DNA of 64,000 bases, from assembly GCF_000265465.1 (NCBI RefSeq), contig NC_018016.1:2335176-2399175 (forward strand). The letters run 5' to 3'. This document shows, in pieces, positions 9,460 through 18,163 of this stretch (position 1 is its first letter; each line of letters starts with the position of its first letter). Source of the DNA: Ornithobacterium rhinotracheale DSM 15997 (lineage in GTDB: Bacteria > Bacteroidota > Bacteroidia > Flavobacteriales > Weeksellaceae). Position numbers and translations under genes: made by a program. The notes under the pieces were generated by a model. That model was not told the origin of the DNA, did not search any database, and saw only the letters and a list, made by a program, of their open reading frames with translations.

Positions 9460-9963
9460 TTGAAAAAAGTTTTATTATTATCGGATACGCATGGTCATAT
9501 AGACGACAGAATTTTGCACTACGCCCAAGATGTAGACGAAATTTGGCACGCGGGAGATGTTGGGAATCAGAAAGTTGTAGAGGCTTTGACTAAAGAAAAA
9601 ACATTTAGAGCCGTGTATGGAAATATAGATGATGCCCAAATACGTTCGCAATTTCCTGAAAATCTATTTTTTGAAGTGGAAGGCGTGAAGGTTTTTATGA
9701 CGCATATCGGGGGCTATCCGCCCAAATATAATTCGCGTTCTCTAAAATTAATCAACGAGCATAAGCCTAAAATCTTTATTTCGGGGCATTCTCATATTTT
9801 AAAAGTAATGCCTGATAGCAAGCGAGATTTAATCCACATGAACCCTGGTGCAGCGGGCATTTACGGGTTTCATGAAATTCGCACGATGTTGCGTTTCACG
9901 ATAGACAATGGCAACATAGGTGGGCTAGAAGTCATTGAACTCGGAAAACGCGGAAAAATATGA
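9460..9963 (+). CDS. YfcE/MJ0936-type metallophosphoesterase
   Basis: Small calcineurin-like phosphoesterase (167 aa). Metal-binding motifs in order: SDTHG near the N-terminus, HAGDVG (about 31-36), YGNID (about 54-58), THIGG, and GHSH (about 110-113). This set matches YfcE-type phosphodiesterases. TTG start (9460), as for divergent truA. Physiological substrate unknown. Its stop is followed by a REP-like repeat that begins the McrBC island. Confidence 0.88.
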   Translation: MKKVLLLSDTHGHIDDRILHYAQDVDEIWHAGDVGNQKVVEALTKEKTFRAVYGNIDDAQIRSQFPENLFFEVEGVKVFMTHIGGYPPKYNSRSLKLINEHKPKIFISGHSHILKVMPDSKRDLIHMNPGAAGIYGFHEIRTMLRFTIDNGNIGGLEVIELGKRGKI

Positions 9964-9988
9964 ATTTGAAGGATTTTCATTCTTAATT

Positions 9989-10056
9989 TGTCATTCTGAA
10001 TTTATTTCAGAATCTTTTTGCTTTGATAAGACCCTGAATCAAGTTCAGGGTGACAG
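9989..10056 (+). repeat. REP-like composite palindrome, copy 1
   Basis: Two imperfect palindromes in tandem: ATTCTGAA..TTCAGAAT (about 9993-10013) and CCCTGAATCAAGTTCAGGG (10032-10050), followed by TGACAG. The same arrangement recurs near 13490, 49673 and (single palindrome) 57413, always in this orientation. Confidence 0.8.
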
Positions 10057-10093
10057 GACGGTGAAATTATGCGTGGTTTAATTCCGGACTTGA
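10034..10093 (+). repeat. 60-bp direct repeat, left flank of McrBC island
   Basis: Sixty bases from CTGAATCAAG to CCGGACTTGA match 13515-13574 at 59 of 60 positions (G versus A in CCGGACTTGA/CCAGACTTGA). The repeat includes the REP-like palindrome plus about 37 bp of extra sequence (GACGGTGAAATTATGCGTGG...) that is not present at the other REP copies. The two copies bracket the mcrB-mcrC segment. Confidence 0.9.
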
Positions 10094-10163
10094 TTTTTTG
10101 ATTTTTTTGCTATTTTTACACATTGAGTTAGACAAACAAAACACATTTGAAGTTATAAACTTT

Positions 10164-11910
10164 ATGGAAGAAAAATATCTTAATTTTAAAAGTTTACTTG
10201 AATATTTTGTAACACATCTAGAGTATTGTCAAAACAATGAAGACAAGAGCACAAGGGGATATCACAAATATTTAAAAGATTGGATTGAAGGAACTGATAA
10301 ACAATTTAAAAAATCAGGTTGGGGATCTGATGGTGATAACATACAAAAGTAAATTGAGCCATGGGAAAAGCATGAAAACAAAAAAATATGCATTACACAT
10401 AGATTCAAGAGACTATAGATCAAAACGATGTCATTTAAAATGTTTTAACACAGCTATAAATATAATAGCCAATTGGGATGTCAATAGAGTAAATAGTTTA
10501 TCATTATATGCTGAGGAAGATAGATTTAATGCTAAATTTAAAATACCAAAAGAAAATGTTTATTCAATTGAGGATTTAGGGCTTTATGATAACGAAGAAC
10601 CAAATGATACATTGAAGAAATTCTTTGATGTATACTATGATTTACTACAACAATTTAAATCAATTAATATGACCTATAAATACGTAGAATTGCTAAAAGA
10701 GAAAAAAAACTTAATTCTCACAGGTGCTCCTGGTACAGGAAAAACACATTTAGCTAAAGAGATAGCGAAACAAATAATAGAAGAAAATGGTACAGAAGAA
10801 CAGATAGGTTTTGTACAATTTCATCCATCTTATGACTACACCGATTTTGTAGAAGGCTTGAGGCCTACAAAGCCTGATGCTAATGGTACTATTGGTTTTG
10901 AATTAAAAGATTGAATTTTCAAAGCCTTTTGTAATAAAGCGAATAAAAACCTAATTGATAGCAAAAAGAACCCCGAACAAATAAATTCTGACAGACGTTT
11001 TGAAGTTGCTTATGAAAGGTATATTGATCAAATTAGAAATGGAGAAATTCAGGAGTTGCCATTGTACTCTGAAAATTACACAATGTCAATAGTTTCCGTT
11101 TCTGATAATGATAATATTCTTCTAAAAACAAAAAATCCAGATAGCACTCGTGTCTATACAGTTTCTTATAATAGATTAAAAAAACTTTCAGAAGTATATA
11201 CTTCGATAGAAAAATTGGAGGGGATTTCAAATATTTACAATGCGATGACAGAAGTTATTGGAGGTTGTTATTCTTCTGCTTATTGGGCGACGCTGCACTA
11301 TATTTATTCAAACTATTATAATACGAATGTTCAACCTTCAGAATCACCTATTCAAGAAAAAAAATATGTTTTCATCATCGATGAAATAAACCGAGGCGAA
11401 ATTTCAAAAATATTTGGTGAGTTGTTTTTCTCAATAGATCCTGGCTATAGAGGGAAAAAAGGTGCAGTGAAAACTCAGTATGCGAATATGCATGATGATC
11501 CAGACGAAATGTTTTATATTCCTGAAAATGTTTACATCATCGGAACAATGAACGATATTGATAGAAGTGTTGAGAGTTTTGATTTTGCTATGCGTCGTCG
11601 TTTCACTTGGAAAGAAATTACAGCGCAAGATAGTATGGAAAATATGAAGCTTTCCGAAGAAGATAAAAAAAGATTGACTAATCTTAACAACAAAATATCT
11701 GAAATTGATGGACTAAATTCTTCATATCATATTGGAGGAGCTTACTTACTAAATTTTGATGGAGAAGATAAGTATAAAAAAATATGGGAATTAAGAATAG
11801 AGCCACTACTTATAGAGTATCTTAGAGGATTTCCTGAGGCAAATGAAAAATTAAATGATTTAAGAAACAGCTTCCTTCAAGTAAATCAAAATGAAAGTTC
11901 AGGACAATAG
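10164..11910 (+). pseudogene. mcrB: McrB-like AAA+ GTPase subunit of McrBC restriction system, multiply disrupted
   Basis: Motor subunit of a McrBC-type modification-dependent restriction system. N-terminal domain from ATG 10164 (MEEKYLNF), AAA+ Walker A GAPGTGKT (about 10723-10746), Walker B IIDEINRGE (about 11374-11400) and the McrB sensor GTMNDIDRS (about 11539-11565). Three lesions break the frame. (1) An in-frame TAA at 10350-10352 where CAA would read NIQKQIEPWEKH. (2) A +1 shift in an A7 run (10380-10386), after which frame 1 continues KKYALHIDSRDY. (3) A TGA at 10912-10914 where GGA would read FELKDGIFKAFCNKA. After the last stop the same frame runs to 11910. Base composition is visibly more AT-rich than neighbours. 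A full-length protein cannot be made. Confidence 0.85.
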
Positions 11911-13249
11911 CTCGAAAATTTTAGAATTAAATCAGTTACATTTATCTTTCACGGAAGATATACAAAGATTTGCAAATAAGAGTATAAAAGATCTGTGTGA
12001 AGTAAGTAGTGACTTATTGGTTTTTCCCAATGTTTTAGGGTATCATAAAGATGATATTGGCTCAGCGACAATTTGCTACTATGATTCTATTAATAATACG
12101 CTCAAAACTAATAATATCTTAGGCTTTGTAGGATGTAATGATACTCAATTAAGCATAGTATCAAGATTCGATAATGATGAATTGTCTAAAAACTATTTTA
12201 TGCATTATATGCTTCAGAGAGTATTTTCCATAAACTTATTTAATTTTGATACTGATTCCAATAAAGAATCCATATGGGATTTTCTAATTTATCTTTTTCC
12301 ATATTTTTTAAAAAAAGCATTTTCTCAAGGAATATACAAGGCATATATTAGAAATGAATATAATAATGCGAATGTAAAGGGAGCAATAAATGTAACACGA
12401 CATATCCGCCAAAATATTCCATTCCAAGGCAATGTAGCTTATACAACTCGAGAACATAGTTATGATAATTCTGTAACCCAATTAATTCGTCATACCATTG
12501 AGCACATTCGTTCAAAGAAGCTGGGTAATGGAGTACTTAATTCTGATACAGAAACTAGAGCTTTGGTTCAAAAAATTAATTACATAACACAAAATTCATA
12601 TAAAAAATCACAACGACGAGCAATCATATTAAAAAATATACAACCGATTTCGCATCCATACTTTACGGAATATAAAATTCTTCAAAAACTTTGTTTGAAG
12701 ATACTCCGTCATGATAAAATAACTTATGGCGAGAATAAGGATAAAGTTTATGGATTGTTGTTCGATGGTGCTTGGTTATGGGAAGAATATTTGAATACAA
12801 TTTTAAAAGATGATTTCATACATCCAGAAAATAAGACACGACGATATAAACAGTATTTATTTGAAAATAAAATTCAACCAATTTATCCAGATTTTATAAG
12901 CAAAGAAAAACCGACAATTGTAGCTGATGCTAAATACATACCCTTGGATAGGAGTAAAACATCATCTTATCATAGCGAATCTGAAAAGGCTCTAAGTATT
13001 TATTATAAAACGATAACTTACATGTATCGGTTTAACTCTCAGCATGGTCTTCTGTTATTTCCCATTAAAAATAAAAATCCTTTCAAAAATGATTTAAAAA
13101 TTAAAGAGACACTTGGAAAAATCTCAAAAATTGGATTACCAATACCGACAGAATGTGAAAACTACAACGATTTTTCAGAAAAAATGAAAAAGCGGGAAAA
13201 GATTTTTATTAAAGAGATAACAATTGAAAATAATCCCATATTGAAATAA
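11891..13249 (+). CDS. mcrC: McrC-like nuclease subunit of McrBC restriction system
   Basis: 452-aa partner of McrB. N-terminal McrC domain (about 15-270) and C-terminal PD-(D/E)xK nuclease core: PDF at 333-335 and DAK at 346-348 (ADAKYI), with the preceding WLWEEYL helix (297-303). The frame is open and of normal length. The ATG at 11891 overlaps the mcrB end by 20 nt, typical of coupled mcrBC. With mcrB broken, McrC should have no motor to direct cleavage of modified DNA, so the system is expected to be inactive unless McrB fragments assemble or another McrB exists. Confidence 0.87.
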   Translation: MKVQDNSSKILELNQLHLSFTEDIQRFANKSIKDLCEVSSDLLVFPNVLGYHKDDIGSATICYYDSINNTLKTNNILGFVGCNDTQLSIVSRFDNDELSKNYFMHYMLQRVFSINLFNFDTDSNKESIWDFLIYLFPYFLKKAFSQGIYKAYIRNEYNNANVKGAINVTRHIRQNIPFQGNVAYTTREHSYDNSVTQLIRHTIEHIRSKKLGNGVLNSDTETRALVQKINYITQNSYKKSQRRAIILKNIQPISHPYFTEYKILQKLCLKILRHDKITYGENKDKVYGLLFDGAWLWEEYLNTILKDDFIHPENKTRRYKQYLFENKIQPIYPDFISKEKPTIVADAKYIPLDRSKTSSYHSESEKALSIYYKTITYMYRFNSQHGLLLFPIKNKNPFKNDLKIKETLGKISKIGLPIPTECENYNDFSEKMKKREKIFIKEITIENNPILK

Positions 13250-13487
13250 AGAGTACTATCCAATAATAATTGTTTGAGTATATTTTTCTTTTTAGATTTT
13301 TTCCGTTATTTCGTTTTTAGTATCAGACTCATTTTCGGCATATTTTAAAATGAATTTTTGTTTTTCATGCCCTAATCAAAGGAACATTTAATAAGTTGAT
13401 ATTTATATAATTGTAGTCGAAAGCACTTCTTCCTAATTTATAAAATCTTTTTTTTAACAGTGCTTTCAAAAAATTCTTGATATGTTC

Positions 13488-13537
13488 ATCTCAGAATATC
13501 TTTGTACTAGACTTCTGAATCAAGTTCAGGGTGACAG
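13488..13537 (+). repeat. REP-like composite palindrome, copy 2 (decayed left arm)
   Basis: CTGAATCAAGTTCAGGGTGACAG (13515-13537) preceded by a degenerate first palindrome (TTCATCTCAGAATATC). Same order and orientation as at 9989-10056. Confidence 0.7.
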
Positions 13538-13574
13538 GACGGTGAAATTATGCGTGGTTTAATTCCAGACTTGA
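13515..13574 (+). repeat. 60-bp direct repeat, right flank of McrBC island
   Basis: Partner of 10034-10093 with one mismatch. In this copy the last bases extend into a perfect stem, GTGGTTTAATT (13554-13564) with AATTAAACCAC (13575-13585), which copy 1 lacks, so the two copies differ just outside the repeat. Confidence 0.9.
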
Positions 13575-13590
13575 AATTAAACCACAAAAA

Positions 13591-13622
13591 AAAACAGAAG
13601 AAAAACTAATTTCTTCTGTTTT
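13591..13622. terminator. bidirectional intrinsic terminator between mcrC and fabG
   Basis: 12-bp perfect stem AAAACAGAAGAA / TTCTTCTGTTTT with an 8-nt loop; T run on the plus strand after the stem and A run before it, so it can act in both directions. Confidence 0.8.
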
Positions 13623-13646
13623 TTATGAATTGTTTTATTCAAACTT

Positions 13647-14384
13647 TTAAGTATGCATTCCGCCATCTACACTAAGCACTTGCCCTGTAACATAGCTCGA
13701 AAGTTCTGAGCCTAAATACAAACAAGCATTGGCAATGTCTTCTGGTGTTCCGCCACGACGAAGTGGAATGTTGTTTCTCCATTCTTCTACGACTTTTTCG
13801 TCCAATTTTGCAGTCATTTCTGTTTCGATAAAACCTGGTGCAATGGCGTTGCAACGGATATTTCTAGAGCCCAATTCAAGTGCCACTGACTTGGTAAAGC
13901 CCAAAAGCCCTGCCTTAGAAGCTGCATAATTAGCTTGCCCTGCATTCCCTTGCAATCCTACCACCGAGCTCATATTGATGATAGAACCGCTGCGTTGTTT
14001 CAACATGGGGCGTAAAACCGCCTTGGTAAGATTAAAGGCAGAATCCAAATTCACTTTGATTACTTTTTCCCAATCCTCGTAGCCCATACGCATCAATAAG
14101 TTATCTTTGGTGATTCCAGCGTTGTTTACTACGATATCGATTTGCCCAAAAGCTTCAATCACTTGGTTTACCAATTCTTGTGCTGCATCAAAGTCCGATG
14201 CGTCTGATTGAAAGCCTTTTACGCTTTCCCCATATTTTTCTTCTAGCGCTTTGGCAGCTTCTGCAGAAGAAGCGTAAGTAAAGGCAACTTTGGCTCCATT
14301 TTCTACAAATTTCTCAAGAATTCCCTTACCGATTCCGCGTGTAGCTCCCGTTACAATCGCTACTTTTCCTTTTAATAATTCCAT
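13647..14384 (-). CDS. fabG: 3-oxoacyl-[acyl-carrier-protein] reductase FabG
   Basis: NADPH-dependent short-chain dehydrogenase (245 aa) reducing 3-oxoacyl-ACP in fatty acid elongation. Nucleotide site TGATRGIG (12-19) and NNAG (87-90); catalytic Ser140, Tyr153 and Lys157 (YAASK) match E. coli FabG spacing. The C-terminal VTGQVLSVDGGM is typical. A good promoter lies upstream on the minus strand (14410-14441). Monocistronic, with terminator at 13591-13622. Confidence 0.93.
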   Translation of the reverse strand: MELLKGKVAIVTGATRGIGKGILEKFVENGAKVAFTYASSAEAAKALEEKYGESVKGFQSDASDFDAAQELVNQVIEAFGQIDIVVNNAGITKDNLLMRMGYEDWEKVIKVNLDSAFNLTKAVLRPMLKQRSGSIINMSSVVGLQGNAGQANYAASKAGLLGFTKSVALELGSRNIRCNAIAPGFIETEMTAKLDEKVVEEWRNNIPLRRGGTPEDIANACLYLGSELSSYVTGQVLSVDGGMHT

Positions 14385-14409
14385 TTTTTACGATTTATTT
14401 CGATAGAAA

Positions 14410-14441
14410 CAAATGTATAAATTTTAATTTTTTTAACCAAA
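14410..14441 (-). promoter_or_regulatory. fabG promoter, Bacteroidota-type
   Basis: On the minus strand TTTG (14441-14438), a 20-nt spacer and TACATTTG (14417-14410) fit the TTTG-N19-TAnnTTTG consensus within 1 nt. It lies 26 nt upstream of the fabG ATG. Confidence 0.6.
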
Positions 14442-14474
14442 ACAACTTTTTAAGCCGTGGAGAATACTTAAAGT

Positions 14475-15158
14475 TTATTTGCTGTAATATTCTCTAGATT
14501 TTTTAAGCGGTTTGCTCACATCAAAATACACATTTTCTACATTTCCATTTTCATCTTTTACTTCGAGCACATCATATCTAGCATCGATAAGTTTTTGGGA
14601 AATAGGGGTTAATTTTTTGAAATACAGTAATTGATATTCATCTGGTACAGAGCTTATCACATAAGCAGTTTCTTTGCTTTTGCCATCGCCACTTCTTTCT
14701 ATGGCTTTGATCAATTCAGCATAAGCGGGGATAAATTTTCTTACAGATTCTTTGTCTTTCAAATTTCCATAAGCAATCATCAAGAATGTGAGAGGTTCCA
14801 ATTCGATAGGATTTTTGTCTAATATGGCTAAAGCAAGCGGAATGGCTTCTTTGAAGTTGCCAGCTTTCATTTGCTTATTAAGTTCCTTTTCATTATCCGA
14901 TTTCTCTTTGTTGAAAGCATATGGATCGTAATTTTCATAAAACACATTTCCATAATATAGATTAGTATAGTCATCTTCTGTGAGAGTGGGATCGTGCAAT
15001 TTCAACCGCTCAATTAAGTTTGGGTAGTAGCTTGAGGAATTTTCATCTTGAATTTTAGCTTTTATGCTATCAAAATCTATATTTGAAATCTTCTGTGCAT
15101 AAAACGTTGTGGGTAGCATAAGCAATGCAAAAACGAGAAGTGAAGCAAATTTTTTCAT
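14475..15158 (-). CDS. DUF4919-like secreted protein (227 aa)
   Basis: Cleavable signal peptide (MKKF...LPTTFYAQ, cleavage before Gln22), then a helical, TPR-like body. The segment DPTLTEDDYTNLYYG is the signature I associate with DUF4919 proteins of Bacteroidota, which are uncharacterised. No lipobox and no type IX C-terminal domain, so periplasmic. Stands alone between fabG and the divergent symporter gene. Confidence 0.7.
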   Translation of the reverse strand: MKKFASLLVFALLMLPTTFYAQKISNIDFDSIKAKIQDENSSSYYPNLIERLKLHDPTLTEDDYTNLYYGNVFYENYDPYAFNKEKSDNEKELNKQMKAGNFKEAIPLALAILDKNPIELEPLTFLMIAYGNLKDKESVRKFIPAYAELIKAIERSGDGKSKETAYVISSVPDEYQLLYFKKLTPISQKLIDARYDVLEVKDENGNVENVYFDVSKPLKKSREYYSK

Positions 15159-15255
15159 ACTCTAAATTGATTTTATTTGAAATGATTAAGTAAATTTAAA
15201 TAAAAAATATTTTAAAGTGAAATTTCATAACAAAAATCATATAAAAAAATTTCAT

Positions 15256-15263
15256 TACATTTG
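15256..15263 (+). promoter_or_regulatory. candidate -7 promoter element of the symporter gene
   Basis: TACATTTG matches TAnnTTTG exactly and lies 63 nt before the ATG at 15327. No convincing TTTG is present 19-20 nt upstream, so this is a half-supported promoter. Confidence 0.4.
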
Positions 15264-15326
15264 TCTGAATTCAGCAGAAAATCATACTGCTTTTACTACA
15301 AAAATATTTATCACTTTTTATTGAAT

Positions 15327-16670
15327 ATGAAGAAATTAGAATTGCATTGGCAAATTATGATAGGGATGGTGTTGGGTGTAGCATTTGGCTATGCAATGAC
15401 CTTTTGGTCTTATGGCGCTCAATTCATTTCCGATTGGATTGCCCCTTTTGGTACTATTTTTATTAAACTTTTAAAACTAATTGCAATCCCGCTGATTTTG
15501 GCATCGCTTGTAAAAGGAATTTCCGATTTGCAGGATATCTCAAAATTTAAAAATATGGGGATTCGCACTATCGGAATTTATATTTGTACCACGATTGTAG
15601 CGATTGTAATTGGGCTAAGTTTGGTCAATTTATTCGCTCCAGGAAAGGGAATCCCACAAGAAACGATAGATCAGCTTACGGCGACTTATACCAATAATGC
15701 CGATATTTCCGACAAGATTAATACCGCGGCGTCTCAAAAAGCAGCAGGGCCTTTAAACTTTTTAGTCGAAATGGTGCCAGACAACATCATCGGTGCTATG
15801 ACAGACAATGGAATGATGCTGCAAATTATATTTTTTGCTATTTTTGTGGGAATCAGTCTTTTATTGGTAGATGACGAAAAGGCAAAACCACTTAAAGATT
15901 TCTTCGATTCGCTTAACGAAGTGGTGCTAAAGATGGTAGATTTAATCATGCTTACTGCACCCTTTGCCGTGTTTGCATTATTGTCCAATGTCATTGTTTC
16001 ATCCAACGATCCAGAAATTCTAGAAAAATTAGCTTTCTATGCAGGAACGGTGGTGATAGGTTTAACTTTATTGGTGGTGTTTTATGTTACGGCAGGATAC
16101 ATTTATACCAAAAAAACACCCAAGGAATTTTTTAAAGCCATGTCGCCAGCGCAATTATTGGCATTTTCCACCAGTTCGAGTGCCGCAACCTTGCCCGTAA
16201 CTATAGAGCGTGTAAATGAACATTTGGGCGTAGACGAAGAGGTGAGTAGTTTTGTATTGCCGGTGGGGGCGACAATCAACATGGATGGGACAAGTTTATA
16301 CCAAGCCGTGGCGGCAGTTTTCATTGCCCAAGCGATGAAATTCCCGCTAGAGTTTTCAGATCAAATCACAATTGTGCTCACGGCATTGATGGCATCTATT
16401 GGTTCCGCTGCCGTGCCAGGAGCGGGTATGGTGATGCTCGTTATTGTGCTAGAGTCGATCGGGTTCCCAGCCGATAAATTAGCCGTAGGTTTAGCCTTAA
16501 TCTTTGCTGTGGATCGTCCGCTTGATATGTTCCGCACGGTAGTGAATATTACGGGAGATGCCTTTGTTTCGCTATGTGTCGGGAAATCTTTGAATAAATT
16601 ACACACCCCAAAAGCCAGAAATTGGGACGATAATTATAAAATGAGAAAAATTAAAAATCAAAATATATAG
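15327..16670 (+). CDS. dicarboxylate/amino acid:cation symporter (DAACS family)
   Basis: Secondary transporter (447 aa) of the GltP/DctA glutamate-transporter fold. Family signatures are clear: serine-rich hairpin HP1 (STSSSAATLPVTIE, about residues 285-298), TM7 NMDGTSLYQ, HP2 glycine/alanine stretch (GSAAVPGAGMVML) and TM8 DRPLDMFRTVVNITGD. It imports glutamate, aspartate or C4-dicarboxylates with Na+ or H+. I start it at ATG 15327 (MKKLELHWQ) rather than an upstream 22-codon extension that contains the promoter -7 box. The next gene starts 4 nt after its stop. Confidence 0.92.
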   Translation: MKKLELHWQIMIGMVLGVAFGYAMTFWSYGAQFISDWIAPFGTIFIKLLKLIAIPLILASLVKGISDLQDISKFKNMGIRTIGIYICTTIVAIVIGLSLVNLFAPGKGIPQETIDQLTATYTNNADISDKINTAASQKAAGPLNFLVEMVPDNIIGAMTDNGMMLQIIFFAIFVGISLLLVDDEKAKPLKDFFDSLNEVVLKMVDLIMLTAPFAVFALLSNVIVSSNDPEILEKLAFYAGTVVIGLTLLVVFYVTAGYIYTKKTPKEFFKAMSPAQLLAFSTSSSAATLPVTIERVNEHLGVDEEVSSFVLPVGATINMDGTSLYQAVAAVFIAQAMKFPLEFSDQITIVLTALMASIGSAAVPGAGMVMLVIVLESIGFPADKLAVGLALIFAVDRPLDMFRTVVNITGDAFVSLCVGKSLNKLHTPKARNWDDNYKMRKIKNQNI

Positions 16671-16674
16671 AATT

Positions 16675-17241
16675 ATGGTAGAAAATTATTTAAACCAAAG
16701 CCTTACTTGGGAAGAATACATTGCCCACATCAACGATGTGATTGCCAACGGCGACCAGAGCGATGATAAATACCAGTATTATGATTTAAACCTTAAACGC
16801 ATCGAGCGTTTGCTCAAGAAAACGACTTTAAGCCCAGAGCAAGAAGAGCGTGTTAAAAAATTAGACAAAAAAGTAATTTTATTCGCCATTACCGAAGGCT
16901 GGTGCGGAGATGCTGCACAGATTTTGCCCGTGGTAGAGGTCTTGGCAAACCAAAGTCCTAAGCTGGATACCGCTTTTATTTTAAGAGATAGTAGCGACTA
17001 TATCGAGCATCATTTAACCAATGGCGGAAAATCAATCCCGATTGTGGTAGGAGTGGATGCTGAGACCAAGGAAGAAATCTTTGTTTGGGGACCAAGACCT
17101 GAGTGGGCAAAAACACTTTTGGCTGAATATAAGGCTGGCAAAATGAACCACGATGAGTTTGTAATTGAGCTTCAAAAATCTTATAATAAAGATAAAGGAA
17201 ACGCGATTATCAACGAATTTTTGGACTTATTAGAAAAATAA
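16675..17241 (+). CDS. thioredoxin-family protein with CGDA active site
   Basis: 188 aa; the thioredoxin-fold segment ILFAITEGWCGDAAQILPVVE (about residues 62-82) carries WCGD-A where thioredoxin has WCGPC. The resolving cysteine is therefore missing, as in the Thioredoxin_9 group common in Bacteroidota. The cis-Pro region (GKSIPIVVGVD) is kept. No signal peptide, so cytoplasmic. It follows the symporter by 4 nt and abuts the TlpA gene (TAA then ATG with no gap), suggesting one operon. Activity unknown; probably a monothiol or binding role. Confidence 0.82.
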   Translation: MVENYLNQSLTWEEYIAHINDVIANGDQSDDKYQYYDLNLKRIERLLKKTTLSPEQEERVKKLDKKVILFAITEGWCGDAAQILPVVEVLANQSPKLDTAFILRDSSDYIEHHLTNGGKSIPIVVGVDAETKEEIFVWGPRPEWAKTLLAEYKAGKMNHDEFVIELQKSYNKDKGNAIINEFLDLLEK

Positions 17242-17733
17242 ATGAGAAAATTATTTTTAATCATTTTTTCCATTTTAGCATTGAATGCCTGCAAAGCACC
17301 AGAACCCAAGTTTGAGGAAGGACAAGCTTTGCAAACAAGTCAATTGGATTTGGATTTAGAAAAAACTACGGGCGAAGAATTGAATTTAAAAAACATTCAA
17401 AAACCGATTTTTTTACATTTTTGGGGTAGCTGGTGCCCGCCGTGCAAAGCAGAGATGCCAAGTATCGAAAAGCTGTATCAAAAGTATGGCGACAAAGTGG
17501 AATTTATCTTAATCCCCATAAATGATAAGCCCGAAAAATATCAAGCATTTTTGAATGAAAATAATATCAATGTGCCTGTATATGAGGCTAAATCTTTAAT
17601 TGATAAAGATTTAATGCCAAAAGCTTTCCCTACAACTTATATTATAGATAAAGATAAGAAAGTGGTGAAAGAAGCAATCGGAATGCATGATTGGGAGGGA
17701 GACGATTTGCAGCAGCTGTTTGTAGGATTCTAA
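17242..17733 (+). CDS. TlpA-like thiol-disulfide oxidoreductase lipoprotein
   Basis: 163 aa. Lipoprotein signal with lipobox LNAC (Cys17), then a TlpA/ResA thioredoxin domain with active site WCPPC in FWGSWCPPCKAEMPS (about residues 56-70), and cis-Pro in the AFPTTYIID segment. Periplasmic reduction of disulfides, for example in cytochrome c maturation, is the family role. Its ATG directly follows the stop of the CGDA-type protein, so the two are translationally coupled. Confidence 0.87.
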   Translation: MRKLFLIIFSILALNACKAPEPKFEEGQALQTSQLDLDLEKTTGEELNLKNIQKPIFLHFWGSWCPPCKAEMPSIEKLYQKYGDKVEFILIPINDKPEKYQAFLNENNINVPVYEAKSLIDKDLMPKAFPTTYIIDKDKKVVKEAIGMHDWEGDDLQQLFVGF

Positions 17734-17776
17734 AAAAAATGGAATAATTTTTGAAAATTAGATGAAAAAATAATTT

Positions 17777-18106
17777 ATGGGCAAGAGAAGACTATTAAGC
17801 GAGCTTTGGAATAATAGACACGAAATAAATAAAGATAATATTCAAGAAAAAGCAAAAGCTTTCTCAAGAATGGTTCCTTTGATGATTAAAGGCGAATACA
17901 AGCCAAAGAGCAAAGCAAATATCATCATAGGATTAGGGGCTGTGATTTATGCCGTGTCGCCGTTGGATTTAATTCCAGATTTCATCCCAGGCGGATTCCT
18001 TGACGATGTCATCATTATGGGATACGGAATCAAGAAAGTAAACCAAGAAATTGAGCGATTCCTTGAATGGGAAGAGCAACAACAAAACGAGATTTTCTTG
18101 GATTAA
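17777..18106 (+). CDS. YkvA-like (DUF1232) membrane protein
   Basis: 109 aa. The DUF1232 core motif is plain: a hydrophobic helix followed by SPLDLIPDFIPGGFLDDVIIMGYGI (written here as two parts, SPLDLIPDFIPGG and FLDDVIIMGYG). Family function unknown. It starts 44 nt after tlpA and is closed by a terminator at 18125-18163, so it may be the last gene of the symporter-thioredoxin unit. Confidence 0.85.
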   Translation: MGKRRLLSELWNNRHEINKDNIQEKAKAFSRMVPLMIKGEYKPKSKANIIIGLGAVIYAVSPLDLIPDFIPGGFLDDVIIMGYGIKKVNQEIERFLEWEEQQQNEIFLD

Positions 18107-18124
18107 ATTAAATTTAAAGAGCAT

Positions 18125-18163
18125 AAAAAAATCGCAGAGATTACAATTCTTTGCGATTTTTTT
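18125..18163 (+). terminator. intrinsic terminator
   Basis: AAAAAATCGCAGAGA pairs with TTCTTTGCGATTTTTT (one G-T pair) around a short loop, ending in a T7 run, 19 nt after the DUF1232 stop. Confidence 0.8.

Larger units (their letters stand above)
13250..13646. other. intergenic region, right end of McrBC island
   Basis: 397 nt with no complete gene. It holds an 8-bp inverted repeat GAAAGCAC/GTGCTTTC (13419-13426, 13460-13467), the second REP-like element, the right direct repeat, a perfect 11-bp hairpin (13554-13585) and the fabG terminator. On the minus strand, 13370-13487 reads as about 40 open codons without a start (about 13487 to 13370); it could be the tail of a lost gene but I do not recognise it. 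Confidence 0.6.

Noticed and set aside
10912..10914. TGA in mcrB as programmed readthrough or selenocysteine
   Set aside because: The codon aligns with a glycine, no SECIS-like hairpin is evident, and two other lesions are present in the same gene.
13370..13487. About 40 open codons on the minus strand at the island edge
   Set aside because: No start codon, no match I can recognise, and AT-rich sequence easily gives such frames by chance.
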